A DNA stretch of 64,000 nucleotides, from positions 772,176 through 836,175 of the forward strand of contig JAPOXV010000018.1 of assembly GCA_026706935.1 (NCBI GenBank). Direction: 5' to 3'. This DNA comes from Gammaproteobacteria bacterium. Lineage in GTDB: Bacteria; Pseudomonadota; Gammaproteobacteria; Pseudomonadales; Azotimanducaceae. Each line of letters opens with the position of its first letter. Within the stretch, counting starts at the first letter, position 1. A model generated the notes under the pieces. The model was given only the letters and a program-made list of their open reading frames with translations, ran no database searches and had not been told where the DNA came from. A program made the position numbers and the translations under genes. Below are positions 28,587 through 37,487 of this stretch, piece by piece.

Positions 28587-29864
28587 ATGGACAATCGCTT
28601 GCTGTTTCCTGCAGTCGTCGCCGCAGCAATCCTTGGCTGGCTAATCGCCATGGTATTTGGGGAAATTTCCTGGTTGTATGAGACGGCGGAATTGCTGAAG
28701 TCAATCTTCCTATCCGCGCTACGCGCCATTGTTGCACCTCTAATTTTCTTTTCCTTGGTATCCGGAATCCTTCGTCTCGGCGATACAGCCGAGTTAGGAC
28801 GCATCGGTGGCACCACGATTCTGTATTACCTATCAACGACCAGTATTGCGATCATCCTTGGCTTAGTCAGCGTTTTCCTAATCCACCCGTGGACCTATAC
28901 AGAAGCAGTAACTTCATTACCAACATCCGATACCGAACTCAATCTACTAGGGGACTCCTCAGCAGGTGTCGCAGGAATACTGGCAGGTGTTGTTAAGAGT
29001 ACGCTGATAAACCCGGTTGCAGCACTCGTACAAACCAACATCCTGGCAATTGTGGTGAACGCATTCGTTATCGGTCTCGCATTACTGCTCATCACGGAAA
29101 AGGATGGCGGCGTACGTCGAGGCATTTCCACGATCACTGACGCCCTCTTCAAGATTACCGGTTGGATCATTTGGACGGTACCCATTGGTGTACTCGGCAT
29201 CGTCTACCAACTCTCAATCGTGACCGATATGTCACTGATTGTGCAGTTACTCAGCTTTTCGCTACTGGTCGTCGTAGTAACGCTAATCCACGCAATCATC
29301 GTACTTCCTTCGTTTGCCTATTTTCTCGGCAATATGCACCCAACTACATTTTTCAAGCACGCCGCTCGACCGCTCGTCGTTGCGTTCACGACGGCATCGA
29401 GTGCGGCAACCGTTCCGGTGACACTTCAGGCGGCCGAGAATCTTGGGATTCGCAAGTCAACGTTCAGTTTCGTCGTGCCGTTTGGTGCGACGGCGAATAT
29501 GGATGGCAGTGCGCTGTTCGAAGGGATCGCGGCGGTATTCATCGCTTACCTATTCGGCATTGAACTCGGTGCGATTCAGATCGTCATCATTTTCTTTGCT
29601 GCGATGGCCGCTTCGATTGGTGCACCAGGGATCCCAAGCGGCTCGATGGTCGGTATGCAGATGGTCTTGATCGCCGTCGGACTACCACTCGAAGCGATTG
29701 GCATCTTGCTCATCGTTGAGAGACCGCTAGACATGATTCGAACCGCGTGTAACGTCGAGGGTGACCTAGCGGGTTGTACCGTCATCGATCGGTTTTCTCA
29801 TGCAGCTCTCGAGGAACCTACAAGCGATGTAGCCGATGAAACTCGGGACGCTGTGAACGCTTGA
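28587..29864 (+). CDS. Dicarboxylate/amino acid:cation symporter (DAACS family)
   Basis: 425-residue glutamate-transporter-fold symporter. The hairpin 1 serine motif is TASSAATVPVTL, TM7 carries ANMDGSALFEG (NMDGS in place of the commoner NMDGT), and hairpin 2 has GAPGIPSGSMVG, the usual arrangement for Na+- or H+-coupled uptake of glutamate, aspartate or C4-dicarboxylates. The TM8 substrate-selectivity region reads LIVERPLDMIRTACNVEGD. ATG is preceded by GAGGAG at five bases, a strong ribosome site. Single gene; the next gene, 66 bp on, has its own ribosome site. Confidence 0.95.
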   Translation: MDNRLLFPAVVAAAILGWLIAMVFGEISWLYETAELLKSIFLSALRAIVAPLIFFSLVSGILRLGDTAELGRIGGTTILYYLSTTSIAIILGLVSVFLIHPWTYTEAVTSLPTSDTELNLLGDSSAGVAGILAGVVKSTLINPVAALVQTNILAIVVNAFVIGLALLLITEKDGGVRRGISTITDALFKITGWIIWTVPIGVLGIVYQLSIVTDMSLIVQLLSFSLLVVVVTLIHAIIVLPSFAYFLGNMHPTTFFKHAARPLVVAFTTASSAATVPVTLQAAENLGIRKSTFSFVVPFGATANMDGSALFEGIAAVFIAYLFGIELGAIQIVIIFFAAMAASIGAPGIPSGSMVGMQMVLIAVGLPLEAIGILLIVERPLDMIRTACNVEGDLAGCTVIDRFSHAALEEPTSDVADETRDAVNA

Positions 29865-29930
29865 TTCGTCAAATTACCACTCAATAAAATCTCACCGGAT
29901 TACGTCACCTAACTCGCGATAAGGATTTCT

Positions 29931-30701
29931 ATGCCCGAATTCTGCAAGGTCGACCAGAAAGACCACATCTTCACCGTAACAATCAATCGACCAGAGCGAC
30001 TCAACGCCCTTCATCCCCCTGCCAATGCAGAACTTGGCGAGGTTTTCGATGCCTTCGCAGCCGATGACGATATGTGGGTCGCCATCATTACAGGTGAAGG
30101 ACGAGGCTTCAGCGCGGGGAACGATCTACGATATCAAGCGGAAGGTGGTGAACGAGTCGCGACGCCTCGAGGATTCGGCGGACTGACGTCTAGATTCGAC
30201 CTTACCAAGCCGGTGGTCGCTGCAGTCAACGGCGTCTCCATGGGTGGTGGTTTCGAAATCGCTCTAGCATGCGATCTGATCATCGCGTCCGACCGAGCTG
30301 TGTTTGCTTTACCGGAACCTAAAGTAGGTCTGGCCGCGCTTGCCGGTGGCTTGCAGCGTTTACCGCGCCAAATCGGCGTCAAACGTGCTCTCGGCATGAT
30401 CCTGACGGGGCGGCACGTATCACCAGAGGAAGGCATGCAACTCGGATTTGTCAATGCTGTTGTACCGCATGATGAGCTGATGGCGGAAACACATCGCTGG
30501 GTCGACATGATCTTGGAATGCGCACCGCTATCGATCCGTGCAAGTAAGGATGTCGTCTACCACAGTCTCTCAATGGACTCGCTCGAAGAATCGATGAAAG
30601 TGCCCTACGATAGCGTTAGGACACTCTCTCGAAGCGAGGACTTTGTGGAAGGCCCGCGTGCGTTTTCGGAGAAGCGTCCACCGAATTGGAAAGGTCGGTA
30701 G
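29931..30701 (+). CDS. Enoyl-CoA hydratase-related protein
   Basis: 256-residue crotonase-fold enzyme. The oxyanion motifs are GEGRGFSAGNDLRYQ (about 57-71) and VNGVSMGGGFEIALACDL (split across the second loop). The LPEPKVGLAALAGGLQRLPR block follows where the catalytic Glu pair normally lies; only part of that pair is kept (the GLAALAGG stretch lacks the second Glu), so hydration may not be the reaction. AAGGATTTCT before ATG is a good ribosome site. Close to, but separate from, the symporter gene. Confidence 0.9.
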   Translation: MPEFCKVDQKDHIFTVTINRPERLNALHPPANAELGEVFDAFAADDDMWVAIITGEGRGFSAGNDLRYQAEGGERVATPRGFGGLTSRFDLTKPVVAAVNGVSMGGGFEIALACDLIIASDRAVFALPEPKVGLAALAGGLQRLPRQIGVKRALGMILTGRHVSPEEGMQLGFVNAVVPHDELMAETHRWVDMILECAPLSIRASKDVVYHSLSMDSLEESMKVPYDSVRTLSRSEDFVEGPRAFSEKRPPNWKGR

Positions 30702-30825
30702 AACACTACCCAACATCCTGATTAGCGCAGGAGCAATCGCCTTAAGGCGTCGCTGGATACGACAACAGACCCAACTTACATTGGCGAGGATGAACACTCG
30801 CATCGCAACGCGGTAAGAGAAAGCA

Positions 30826-32424
30826 GTGGCCACGCCATTTAGGTGGGATTTCCCATACCCCTCAAAGCGAGCGCCAGTCATTGCACGCAATGTGGTGGCG
30901 ACTTCACAACCACTGGCTTCTCAAGCTGGTATTCGCATGTTGCAGGACGGTGGCAATGCCATCGACGCGATCCTTGCTGCCGCGATCACCTTAACCGTTG
31001 TCGAACCATGTAACAACGGTATCGGAAGCGATGCGTTCGCACAGATTTTCGATGGTGAACGTCTCCACGGGTACACAGGATCTGGCCGTTCACCTTCAGC
31101 GTGGAGTCCGGAGCGATTCGAGCAGTACGATGAGATGCCGAGACTCGGTTGGGACTCGGTTACGGTACCAGGAGCAGTACAGACGTGGGTTGACCTCCAC
31201 GAACGTTTCGGGGTTACGCCATTCGACACGCTGTTCGAGTCAGCGATCGAATATGCGGAAAGAGGATTTCACGTCGGTCACAAGACCGCGCCGCTGTGGC
31301 AAAGAAGCGCCGAGACCTATAAAGAGTTCGAACCCTTCCAGAAACATTTTTGTGTCGGTGGGCGTGCACCGGATGCAGGTGAACTCTACGTTCGACCAGA
31401 ACTTGCGGACACGCTGAGAGACATTGCTGAAACGAGAGGTGAATCGTTCTATCGAGGCGCACTAGCACGAAGGATCGTCGACCAGTCCTCTGCAGAGGGC
31501 GGGTGCATCTCGTTAGATGACTTGGACGAACATCGCGGCATATGGCAAGTACCGCTTTCGGTCAACTATCGCGACGTACGTCTACACGAGCTACCACCTA
31601 GTGGCCAGGGATTGGCCGCGCTGATCGCCCTCGGTATTCTGAAGTACACTGATGTCGCCGCCAAAACGCCCGATTCCGCTGATTGGATGCACCTTCAGAT
31701 CGAAGCGATGAAGATCGCAATCCGCGCCGCGTTTGACCATATCGCCGATATAGACGTGATGGGTCAATTCATTTCGATCGACGATCTATTAGATGAGAGG
31801 TCGTTACGACAAGCGGCGGCAGCGATTCGAACGAAAGCTGCCGACCTTCCTCCTCTTGAACTACCCGTCAGTAACGATACGGTGTACCTTGCAGCTGCGG
31901 ACGCGTCTGGCATTATGGTTTCGTACATTCAATCGAATTACATGGGATTCGGATCTGGCATCGTCATTGACGGGACGGGAATCGCGATGCAGAACCGAGG
32001 AGCCGGCTTCGTACTAACCAAAAACCACCCGAACCAGGTTGGCGGTCGAAAGCGCCCGTTCCATACCATCATTCCAGGTTTCGTTACAGCCCACGATGGT
32101 TCACCTCTTGCTGCTTTCGGCGTCATGGGTGGACACATGCAACATCAGGGTCACGTACAAATGGTGAGTCGCATGTATGACCACCATCAAAATCCGCAAG
32201 CCGCTTCCGATGCCCCTCGATGGCATGTCACAGAAGATTTTGATGTCGTTCTAGAGCAAGGTGTCGACCCTCGAGTAGCAAGCGAACTACACGAACGAGG
32301 TCACTCGGTTTCAATTGAAGCCGAAGAACACCGTTTCGGGGGTGCTCAGTTGATTTGTCGATTGGATGACGGCTATTGTGCCGGCTCAGATCATCGAAAG
32401 GAAGGTTGTTCGCTCGGGTTTTAG
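30826..32424 (+). CDS. Gamma-glutamyltransferase family Ntn hydrolase
   Basis: 532 residues. Gamma-glutamyltranspeptidase-fold enzyme that self-cleaves into two chains at a Thr, here in SNDTVYLAAADASG (about residue 350). The large-chain substrate segment GGNAIDAILAAAITLTVVEP and the GRSPSAWSPERF block are typical, as is MQNRGAGF after the nucleophile. No signal peptide is seen, unlike secreted GGTs, so it is likely cytoplasmic and may act on another gamma-glutamyl or cephalosporin-like amide. The GTG start has a weak AAGAGA upstream. Converges with the Fic gene. Confidence 0.92.
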   Translation: MATPFRWDFPYPSKRAPVIARNVVATSQPLASQAGIRMLQDGGNAIDAILAAAITLTVVEPCNNGIGSDAFAQIFDGERLHGYTGSGRSPSAWSPERFEQYDEMPRLGWDSVTVPGAVQTWVDLHERFGVTPFDTLFESAIEYAERGFHVGHKTAPLWQRSAETYKEFEPFQKHFCVGGRAPDAGELYVRPELADTLRDIAETRGESFYRGALARRIVDQSSAEGGCISLDDLDEHRGIWQVPLSVNYRDVRLHELPPSGQGLAALIALGILKYTDVAAKTPDSADWMHLQIEAMKIAIRAAFDHIADIDVMGQFISIDDLLDERSLRQAAAAIRTKAADLPPLELPVSNDTVYLAAADASGIMVSYIQSNYMGFGSGIVIDGTGIAMQNRGAGFVLTKNHPNQVGGRKRPFHTIIPGFVTAHDGSPLAAFGVMGGHMQHQGHVQMVSRMYDHHQNPQAASDAPRWHVTEDFDVVLEQGVDPRVASELHERGHSVSIEAEEHRFGGAQLICRLDDGYCAGSDHRKEGCSLGF

Positions 32425-32539
32425 GCCTATAACAAAGTGCCGCAACGGATACGAATTTGGCTGAATCGTGAGGTCAATTTCATCGTGTCGACGATAGTCC
32501 CTCGTATTCGATGACCTACTTGTCACGAACGTTCAATAA

Positions 32540-33703
32540 CTAATCCTGGGCAAACAGACTCACGTAATCGTGATACTCGAAGCGTCGATTTCGTTTGTGT
32601 CCCGTTATCTCCCGCACTATACCGGTATCCTCCATTCGAGCTATCAGGCTATTCGCGGGAGCATAGGTAGTTTGAATGATGGACTGTACTTGTGCGACTG
32701 AGGTGATCGGAAACGAGTAGAGCGATTGGAGGATCCTATGAGCATTCGCCGTAGCGTGACCAAACGATCGATTAATGATGTCTTGATGTTTTTCCCGCAA
32801 ATCGAGAATCGCTCGTGCAGTAACACTAGCCTGCTCACTCACTTCCAGGACGCCCATCAGAAAGAACCTAATCCATCGTTCCCATGTACCGTTATCTCGC
32901 ACCGACTGTAATTCGTCGTAATACTGTTGACGATGTTTCTTGAAAAACAAGGAGAGATAAAGGACCGGCTTATGAAGCACATTTCGTTCGCACAAGAGAA
33001 ATGTGATCAGAAGGCGCCCAAGTCTCCCGTTTCCATCCAAGAAAGGATGAATCGTCTCAAATTGGCAATGTGCCAGGGCAATTTTGATAAGCAAGGGTAA
33101 ATCGGATTCCGCATGAATGAACTTCTCCAGCTCCGACATTTCAGAACCCACTTGGTACGGCGGTGGAGGAACGAACCTCGCTTCTTGAAACGTACACTTA
33201 GCCGGGCCAATCCAATTCTGTGTCGTTCGGAAGTCGCCGGGGGTAAGTAAGGAACCACGCGTTCCTCTAAGTAATCTTTCGTGAAGCTCACGAAGCAAAC
33301 GAACTGACACGGGAATTGAGGGAAGTCGTCGCAAGCCGTGATTCATAGCAGCTACATAGTTCACGATCTCGGCAACGTCATCAGGGCGATTGCGATTGCG
33401 GATTTTTGCTTCTGCGGAAAGCAGATCTTGCAACGAACTTTCGGTACCTTCAATCTGACTTGACAATACGGCTTCCTTTCGCACATACATCGCCACAAAG
33501 AGCTCCGTGCTCGGGAGAGTCAGAATCGACCCGTCAAGACGCCCTAGTGCGCGATCTGCTTTCGATAGAAGAGACTGGAGTTCCCCTGACAAATCGACAG
33601 ATGGTGTTGGTGGTAGCGACGCAGGGAAGAATGCTCGATAGCCAGATGGCTGTGTGATGTATCGTCCGGCTCTAACTGATTGATTACTGAACTGTTTTGC
33701 CAT
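32540..33703 (-). CDS. Class II Fic-domain protein with C-terminal winged-helix-like region
   Basis: About 387 residues from ATG at 33703; an in-frame TTG at 33730 adds nine. The Fic motif HPFLDGNGRLGRLL (consensus HPFx[D/E]GNGRxxR) is intact, so AMP-transferase (AMPylation) of protein hydroxyls is expected. The N-terminal inhibitory helix SSQIEGTESSL (the S/T-xxxE-G/N pattern) lies before the Fic core, making it class II and self-inhibited. The C-terminal 80 residues read like a winged helix (TSVAQVQSIIQTTYAPANSL), common in this Fic type and able to bind DNA. Palindromic repeats upstream (33787-33860) could be its operator. Target unknown; may be stress- or toxin-related. Confidence 0.92.
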   Translation of the reverse strand: MAKQFSNQSVRAGRYITQPSGYRAFFPASLPPTPSVDLSGELQSLLSKADRALGRLDGSILTLPSTELFVAMYVRKEAVLSSQIEGTESSLQDLLSAEAKIRNRNRPDDVAEIVNYVAAMNHGLRRLPSIPVSVRLLRELHERLLRGTRGSLLTPGDFRTTQNWIGPAKCTFQEARFVPPPPYQVGSEMSELEKFIHAESDLPLLIKIALAHCQFETIHPFLDGNGRLGRLLITFLLCERNVLHKPVLYLSLFFKKHRQQYYDELQSVRDNGTWERWIRFFLMGVLEVSEQASVTARAILDLREKHQDIINRSFGHATANAHRILQSLYSFPITSVAQVQSIIQTTYAPANSLIARMEDTGIVREITGHKRNRRFEYHDYVSLFAQD

Positions 33704-33786
33704 GTTCTGTTCGATCGTCTTTTTAACCAATCACCGTTCGTTCGGCTACTTCAGCTTTCAGCACTTGGACTTGATAACGCATCTAT

Positions 33787-33860
33787 CGTATATGAGAGGT
33801 AAAGTCTACTAAAAATAGAATCTCGAACGTATATTAGAGGATTCGTCTAATATAGCGAGA
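33787..33860. promoter_or_regulatory. Two operator-like repeats upstream of the Fic gene
   Basis: A perfect 9-bp inverted repeat (TATATTAGA, seven bases, TCTAATATA) lies at 33830-33854, flanked by TCTCG (33821) and CGAGA (33856), which also pair. A degenerate direct copy starts at 33787: CGTATATGAGAGG then GTCTA against CGTATATTAGAGG then GTCTA at 33828. The two copies are 41 bp apart, about four helical turns, so a protein could bind both on one face. They lie 60-150 bp before the Fic start in a region of 334 bp without any gene. The rest (33861-34064) holds only AT-rich sequence and an imperfect GACTAACTC/GTGAGTAAGTC pair. Confidence 0.6.
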
Positions 33861-34064
33861 AAATTGACCTTTGTGTTTGACTAACTCTAATAAAGTGAGT
33901 AAGTCTCCGTTTCACCAGAGGGTAGCTATACCATAGAAATACGCGAAATCCATGTGATAGGATCGTCGAATTACAACGGGACCAATGATCTACGAAAGAG
34001 ATTCAACGCTCAAACCACGCCGTCCAATTGGTGTCACAGGAACGAGTTGATCGTACGTCACCTG

Positions 34065-34493
34065 TCACTCGCGCGATGGTTTCTGCTCTTCCTCTTGCAG
34101 CTTCAACGATGCTGAATTGATACACCACCTTTGGCCGGTTGGCATCGGTCCGTCCGGGAATACATGCCCAAGATGCGCGTCACAGTTGGAACACATCGCT
34201 TCAGTCCGAATCATGAAGTGACTTCTGTCGATCTTGGTTTCAACGTTCTCATAGTCCACTGGTTCATAAAAACTCGGCCAACCAGATCCTGAGTCATACT
34301 TCGTTTCAGATGAAAACAACGGTTCACCACAGCACCGACAAACGTACGTGCCTTGCGTCTTGGTGTTTGTGTATTCGCCCGCGAACGGAGGTTCGGTCGC
34401 CGCCTGGCGCGTAATCTGGTACTCGTAATCTGAAAGCTCCGCACGCCATTCCTCTTCACTCTTCTTTACCTTCGGCTTCTTGGTGTCCTGCAT
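34065..34493 (-). CDS. msrB: Peptide-methionine (R)-S-oxide reductase
   Basis: 142 residues, the standard MsrB length. Reduces methionine-R-sulfoxide in proteins. Zinc is held by the two CxxC pairs in VCRCCGEPLF and MCSNCDAHLGH; the catalytic Cys lies in RWCINSASL. EWRAELSDYEYQITRQAATEPPF is the normal N-terminal block (truncated here to its core). No signal peptide, so cytoplasmic. ATG start. Single gene, convergent with nothing near; the Fic gene is 334 bp away on the same strand. Confidence 0.97.
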   Translation of the reverse strand: MQDTKKPKVKKSEEEWRAELSDYEYQITRQAATEPPFAGEYTNTKTQGTYVCRCCGEPLFSSETKYDSGSGWPSFYEPVDYENVETKIDRSHFMIRTEAMCSNCDAHLGHVFPDGPMPTGQRWCINSASLKLQEEEQKPSRE

Positions 34494-34556
34494 TTATAGA
34501 ATTTTCCGTGCGGTAATTAGTCAAATTTTACGAAGGCATGCAATGGCAGATAGGCG

Positions 34557-35825
34557 GTGAAACCAAACCCACGACCTGAACTGGTCTTATCACAAGACCC
34601 TGTACGCCATTACAGTAAATCGACTAAGTTAGCTGACGTCTGTTACGACATTCGCGGTCCCGTTATGGATGAAGCGAAGCGTATCGAAGACGCTGGCACG
34701 ACTATTCTCAAACTAAATATCGGTAACCCGGCACCGTTTGGTTTCTTGACACCGGAAGGCGTTGCACGCGCAGTCGCGCAAAACCTCGGCGCGTCGCAAG
34801 GCTATGCGGATGCCAAGGGAATCAATTCTGCGCGCGAAGCGATTGAGCGAGAAGCGGCACGGATTGGCATTCCAGATGTAGGAATTGAAGACATCTACCT
34901 AGGAAACGGTGTGAGTGAGCTCATCGTCATGTCTATGCAGGGCTTGCTCAATACTGGCGACGAAGTACTAATTCCGACACCGGACTATCCGCTTTGGTCC
35001 GCTGCAGTGAGGCTGGCCGGTGGCGTACCCGTCCATTACCGGTGCGACGAAGAAGCCGATTGGCAGCCAGATCTGGAGGACATTCACAACAAGACGAGCA
35101 ATCGAACGGTCGCTATCGTGGTAATCAATCCAAACAATCCCACCGGCGCGGTGTATACCCGTGCGGTTCTTGTGGACATGATGGATTGGGCACGTCAACA
35201 CGGTCTGATCGTGCTGGCAGATGAAATCTACTCAAAAATCACATACGATGACGCGGAATACATCCCGTGCGGCTCGATCGATGAAGATGTGCTTGTGCTT
35301 ACCTTCGACGGACTCTCCAAGACGTATCGCGCCGCCGGGTTCAGGTCCGGTTGGATGATCATATCAGGCCCTAAACACCTCGCCCGAGACTACATTGAGG
35401 GACTCAACGTTCTAGCCGCGATGCGACTCTGCGCAAACGTGCCTTCCCAACACGGCGTTGAATCCGCATTGAGCGGTTACCAATCCATTCACGCCTTGAC
35501 ACAACCTGATGGTGATCTTTTCGAGCAACGTAATCGTGCATGGGAAGGTCTCACCGCCATAGAAGGTGTAAGTTGCGTGAAACCTAAAGGCGCACTCTAT
35601 TTATTCCCCAAGATCGACGTTAAGAAATTCAACGTTTTCGACGATGAACAGTTTGTCTTCGACCTACTTCACGATCGTCACATTTTGATCGTTCAGGGAA
35701 CCGCGTTTAACTACCCAGATCCTGACCACTTTAGAGTCGTGTTTTTGCCACCGCGAGATGAACTTGAATATGCGATCTCAGAAATTGGTGAGTTTTTAAC
35801 GACGTACAAGCAGCACCCCTCATGA
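34557..35825 (+). CDS. Alanine-type aminotransferase (AlaA-like, PLP)
   Basis: 422-residue fold-type I aminotransferase of the AlaA/YfbQ group that makes alanine from pyruvate and glutamate. The start VCYDIRGPVMDEAKRIE is characteristic. PLP-binding elements: IYLGNGVSELI, the NPNNPTGAVY block, ADEIYSKITYDD, and the PLP Lys in FDGLSKTYRAAGFRSGWM. The GTG start is fixed by an upstream in-frame TAG six bases before; the upstream ribosome site is weak. Overlaps the VOC gene by 4 bp (ATGA), so the two are translationally coupled. Confidence 0.93.
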   Translation: MKPNPRPELVLSQDPVRHYSKSTKLADVCYDIRGPVMDEAKRIEDAGTTILKLNIGNPAPFGFLTPEGVARAVAQNLGASQGYADAKGINSAREAIEREAARIGIPDVGIEDIYLGNGVSELIVMSMQGLLNTGDEVLIPTPDYPLWSAAVRLAGGVPVHYRCDEEADWQPDLEDIHNKTSNRTVAIVVINPNNPTGAVYTRAVLVDMMDWARQHGLIVLADEIYSKITYDDAEYIPCGSIDEDVLVLTFDGLSKTYRAAGFRSGWMIISGPKHLARDYIEGLNVLAAMRLCANVPSQHGVESALSGYQSIHALTQPDGDLFEQRNRAWEGLTAIEGVSCVKPKGALYLFPKIDVKKFNVFDDEQFVFDLLHDRHILIVQGTAFNYPDPDHFRVVFLPPRDELEYAISEIGEFLTTYKQHPS

Positions 35826-36178
35826 AAGCTCGAGAACCCATGGTGATCCACTATGTTCGGGATATGGATCGCGCGACGCGTTTCTACAGTGAAGTTTTTG
35901 AAGCACAAGTTTTATTTTCATCGCCTGGATGGACTGAGCTAGATTTCGGCGACATCAAATTAGCGCTTCATATTGTCGGACACGATATGGGCGAAAATCC
36001 GATACCACATGCAGGTATCAACTTTATGGTCGACAACATCGAGGAGATGCAGGCGAGAATTGAATCGTTCGGTGGCGAACTCTGGGAGTTGCGCGAACCC
36101 GACGACTTCGTACCGGTACGAGTCGCGTCTGTAAGAGATTGTGAGGGGAATGGGTTCGAGTTACGTCAGACGCCTTGA
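35822..36178 (+). CDS. VOC (glyoxalase/dioxygenase superfamily) protein
   Basis: 118 residues with the two beta-alpha-beta-beta-beta modules of the vicinal-oxygen-chelate fold: an opening of VIHYVRDMDRATRFYSEVF, metal-site strand regions at ELDFGDIKLALHI and the C-terminal DCEGNGFELRQ, where the Glu ligand usually lies. The ligands look like those of glyoxalase/bleomycin-resistance-like proteins; the reaction is unknown. ATGA overlap with the aminotransferase gene suggests the two work together or are simply co-expressed. Confidence 0.88.
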   Translation: MKAREPMVIHYVRDMDRATRFYSEVFEAQVLFSSPGWTELDFGDIKLALHIVGHDMGENPIPHAGINFMVDNIEEMQARIESFGGELWELREPDDFVPVRVASVRDCEGNGFELRQTP

Positions 36179-36509
36179 GTTGGCGTATACCTGGGAGCAA
36201 CTCTCCTTTCATCAGTGATCTATTAGGTTGGATGATTGTTACCTATGCCAATCCGTTGTAATCGACTCAATATCGCCAACCCCTCGGGCGAAGCGCCATT
36301 TGCATTGTCGCAACACTAACACAATCTCTACTACTTGAGGCGTTCGCATCCCGCGGTGTTGGGCATCGACATAGTCGACTAAGCGGGGCACCGAATTTAC
36401 GTAACAGTTATCAAATCGCTTAGACTATACTGTGGTTCACTAGCAGCAGGACACGGCGTCGCTTAACTAATCCTCCCGCTTCACGCTGTAGTTTTTACTG
36501 TCCTACACA
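36179..36509. other. Intergenic stretch, no gene seen
   Basis: 331 bp between the convergent VOC gene (plus) and the small protein of the zeta-like pair (minus). It holds no convincing ORF, no strong stem followed by a T-run, and only a short GGAG/CTCC hairpin directly after the VOC stop. A TATACT hexamer at 36426 has no -35 partner at proper spacing. Confidence 0.5.
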
Positions 36510-36695
36510 CTATAGGTCGGTGATGGGATCAATCCAGACGACTTTTCCATCTTGTGAAACCGGGATCTTGTGTCCGCATTGCGCTGCGCGTTTATGTGCA
36601 TCCTTCGCGGCTTTACGCATAGCAGCAAGCGCGTGTGCAATTTCTTGTTCACGACGAAACTTGTCTGATGCACTCTGATTCACGGACTTCATCAC
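36510..36695 (-). CDS. Small protein partnered with zeta-like kinase (candidate antitoxin)
   Basis: 61 residues, basic N-terminal helix rich in Ala/Lys, then IPVSQDGKVVWIDP. The G-x-x-I-V-x-x-D-G-K-V-V-x-I-x-P end is what small proteins next to zeta-like P-loop genes usually show. It overlaps the upstream kinase gene by 4 bp (ATGA at 36692). That arrangement, toxin first and partner second, is common for zeta-like chromosomal pairs. No DNA-binding motif is visible. Function inferred from position and C-terminal pattern only. Confidence 0.6.
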   Translation of the reverse strand: MMKSVNQSASDKFRREQEIAHALAAMRKAAKDAHKRAAQCGHKIPVSQDGKVVWIDPITDL

Positions 36696-37213
36696 TTCGT
36701 CCCACTCGCGAGAATAACCGGTTCGATTCCTGAATTATTGTATACAGTCCACTTGTCTACAAGATCTTTATAAAGCTCCTGAAAATTTCGCCACCCTCTC
36801 TCATAACGTCTTCTAACGACCTCAGCAGGTACGGAATGGCCACCAGCTCGTACTCGTTCCTGAACCCGACCTATCGCCAAATCTGCAGAGTCTAGAAAGA
36901 GAAAATGAATCTCAGTAGAGAATCCTGCTTCCCGCCACTTCGGTATCCAGCGTTGAAAGAGCTGACCGCTCAATGTAGTCTCAATCGCGAAACTCTCCCT
37001 TATCGCAGTTTGCTCTTCAATCATCTCGAGCATCAATCGGCTAGCTCTAAACTCGACCGAACCAGGATCGAATGGGCTTAAGCCGCTCGCGATCAAATCT
37101 GCATTGAGGAATTTCGCAACTCCGGCTTCTGCGAGTAGGTACCGGGTCGCAAACGTCGTCTTACCCGCGCCATTAGGACCGGCGATGATCAGGACTTTAG
37201 GGTTATCGGACAT
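36692..37213 (-). CDS. Zeta-toxin-like P-loop kinase
   Basis: 173 residues. Walker A is GPNGAGKTTFA (13-23); FLNADLIASGLSPFDPGSVEFRASR (start of the substrate-binding side, shown by its NADLIASG core) and FAIETTLSG follow as in zeta-toxin/AAA_33 proteins that phosphorylate UDP-N-acetylglucosamine or a similar substrate. The Arg pair REVRR-type region appears as EVVRRRYERGWRNF. Followed by the overlapping small partner gene. Whether it is toxic is not shown. Upstream (37214-37487) are repeated ATCAAAGCA/CTTTGATA elements that may be operators. Confidence 0.8.
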   Translation of the reverse strand: MSDNPKVLIIAGPNGAGKTTFATRYLLAEAGVAKFLNADLIASGLSPFDPGSVEFRASRLMLEMIEEQTAIRESFAIETTLSGQLFQRWIPKWREAGFSTEIHFLFLDSADLAIGRVQERVRAGGHSVPAEVVRRRYERGWRNFQELYKDLVDKWTVYNNSGIEPVILASGTK

Positions 37214-37487
37214 ACGATGTATAGAAGATCGTTTTTGCCATAAAGATGATCAAAGCATATGAACGACCAACGCCAGACGCAGAACCAAATTTGAGTCTTT
37301 GATACGACGTGTCACGGATCGGAAGCTCACGACTAAACAGTATCAAAGCACTCCTTTTGGTCGCTAATGCCTAAGATCTGTACGGTTGTTTAGCTAGTGC
37401 ACGATATCGGTCGAATAATTCGACGCCAACTACTACTCCGTTACACAGAAGTTAACGTTTCATTGACGCCGAACCTACCCGATTTAG

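Noticed and set aside
36426..36431. TATACT as a -10 element in the 36179-36509 gap
   Set aside because: No -35 hexamer at 15-19 bp, and both neighbouring genes end rather than start there on the plus strand.
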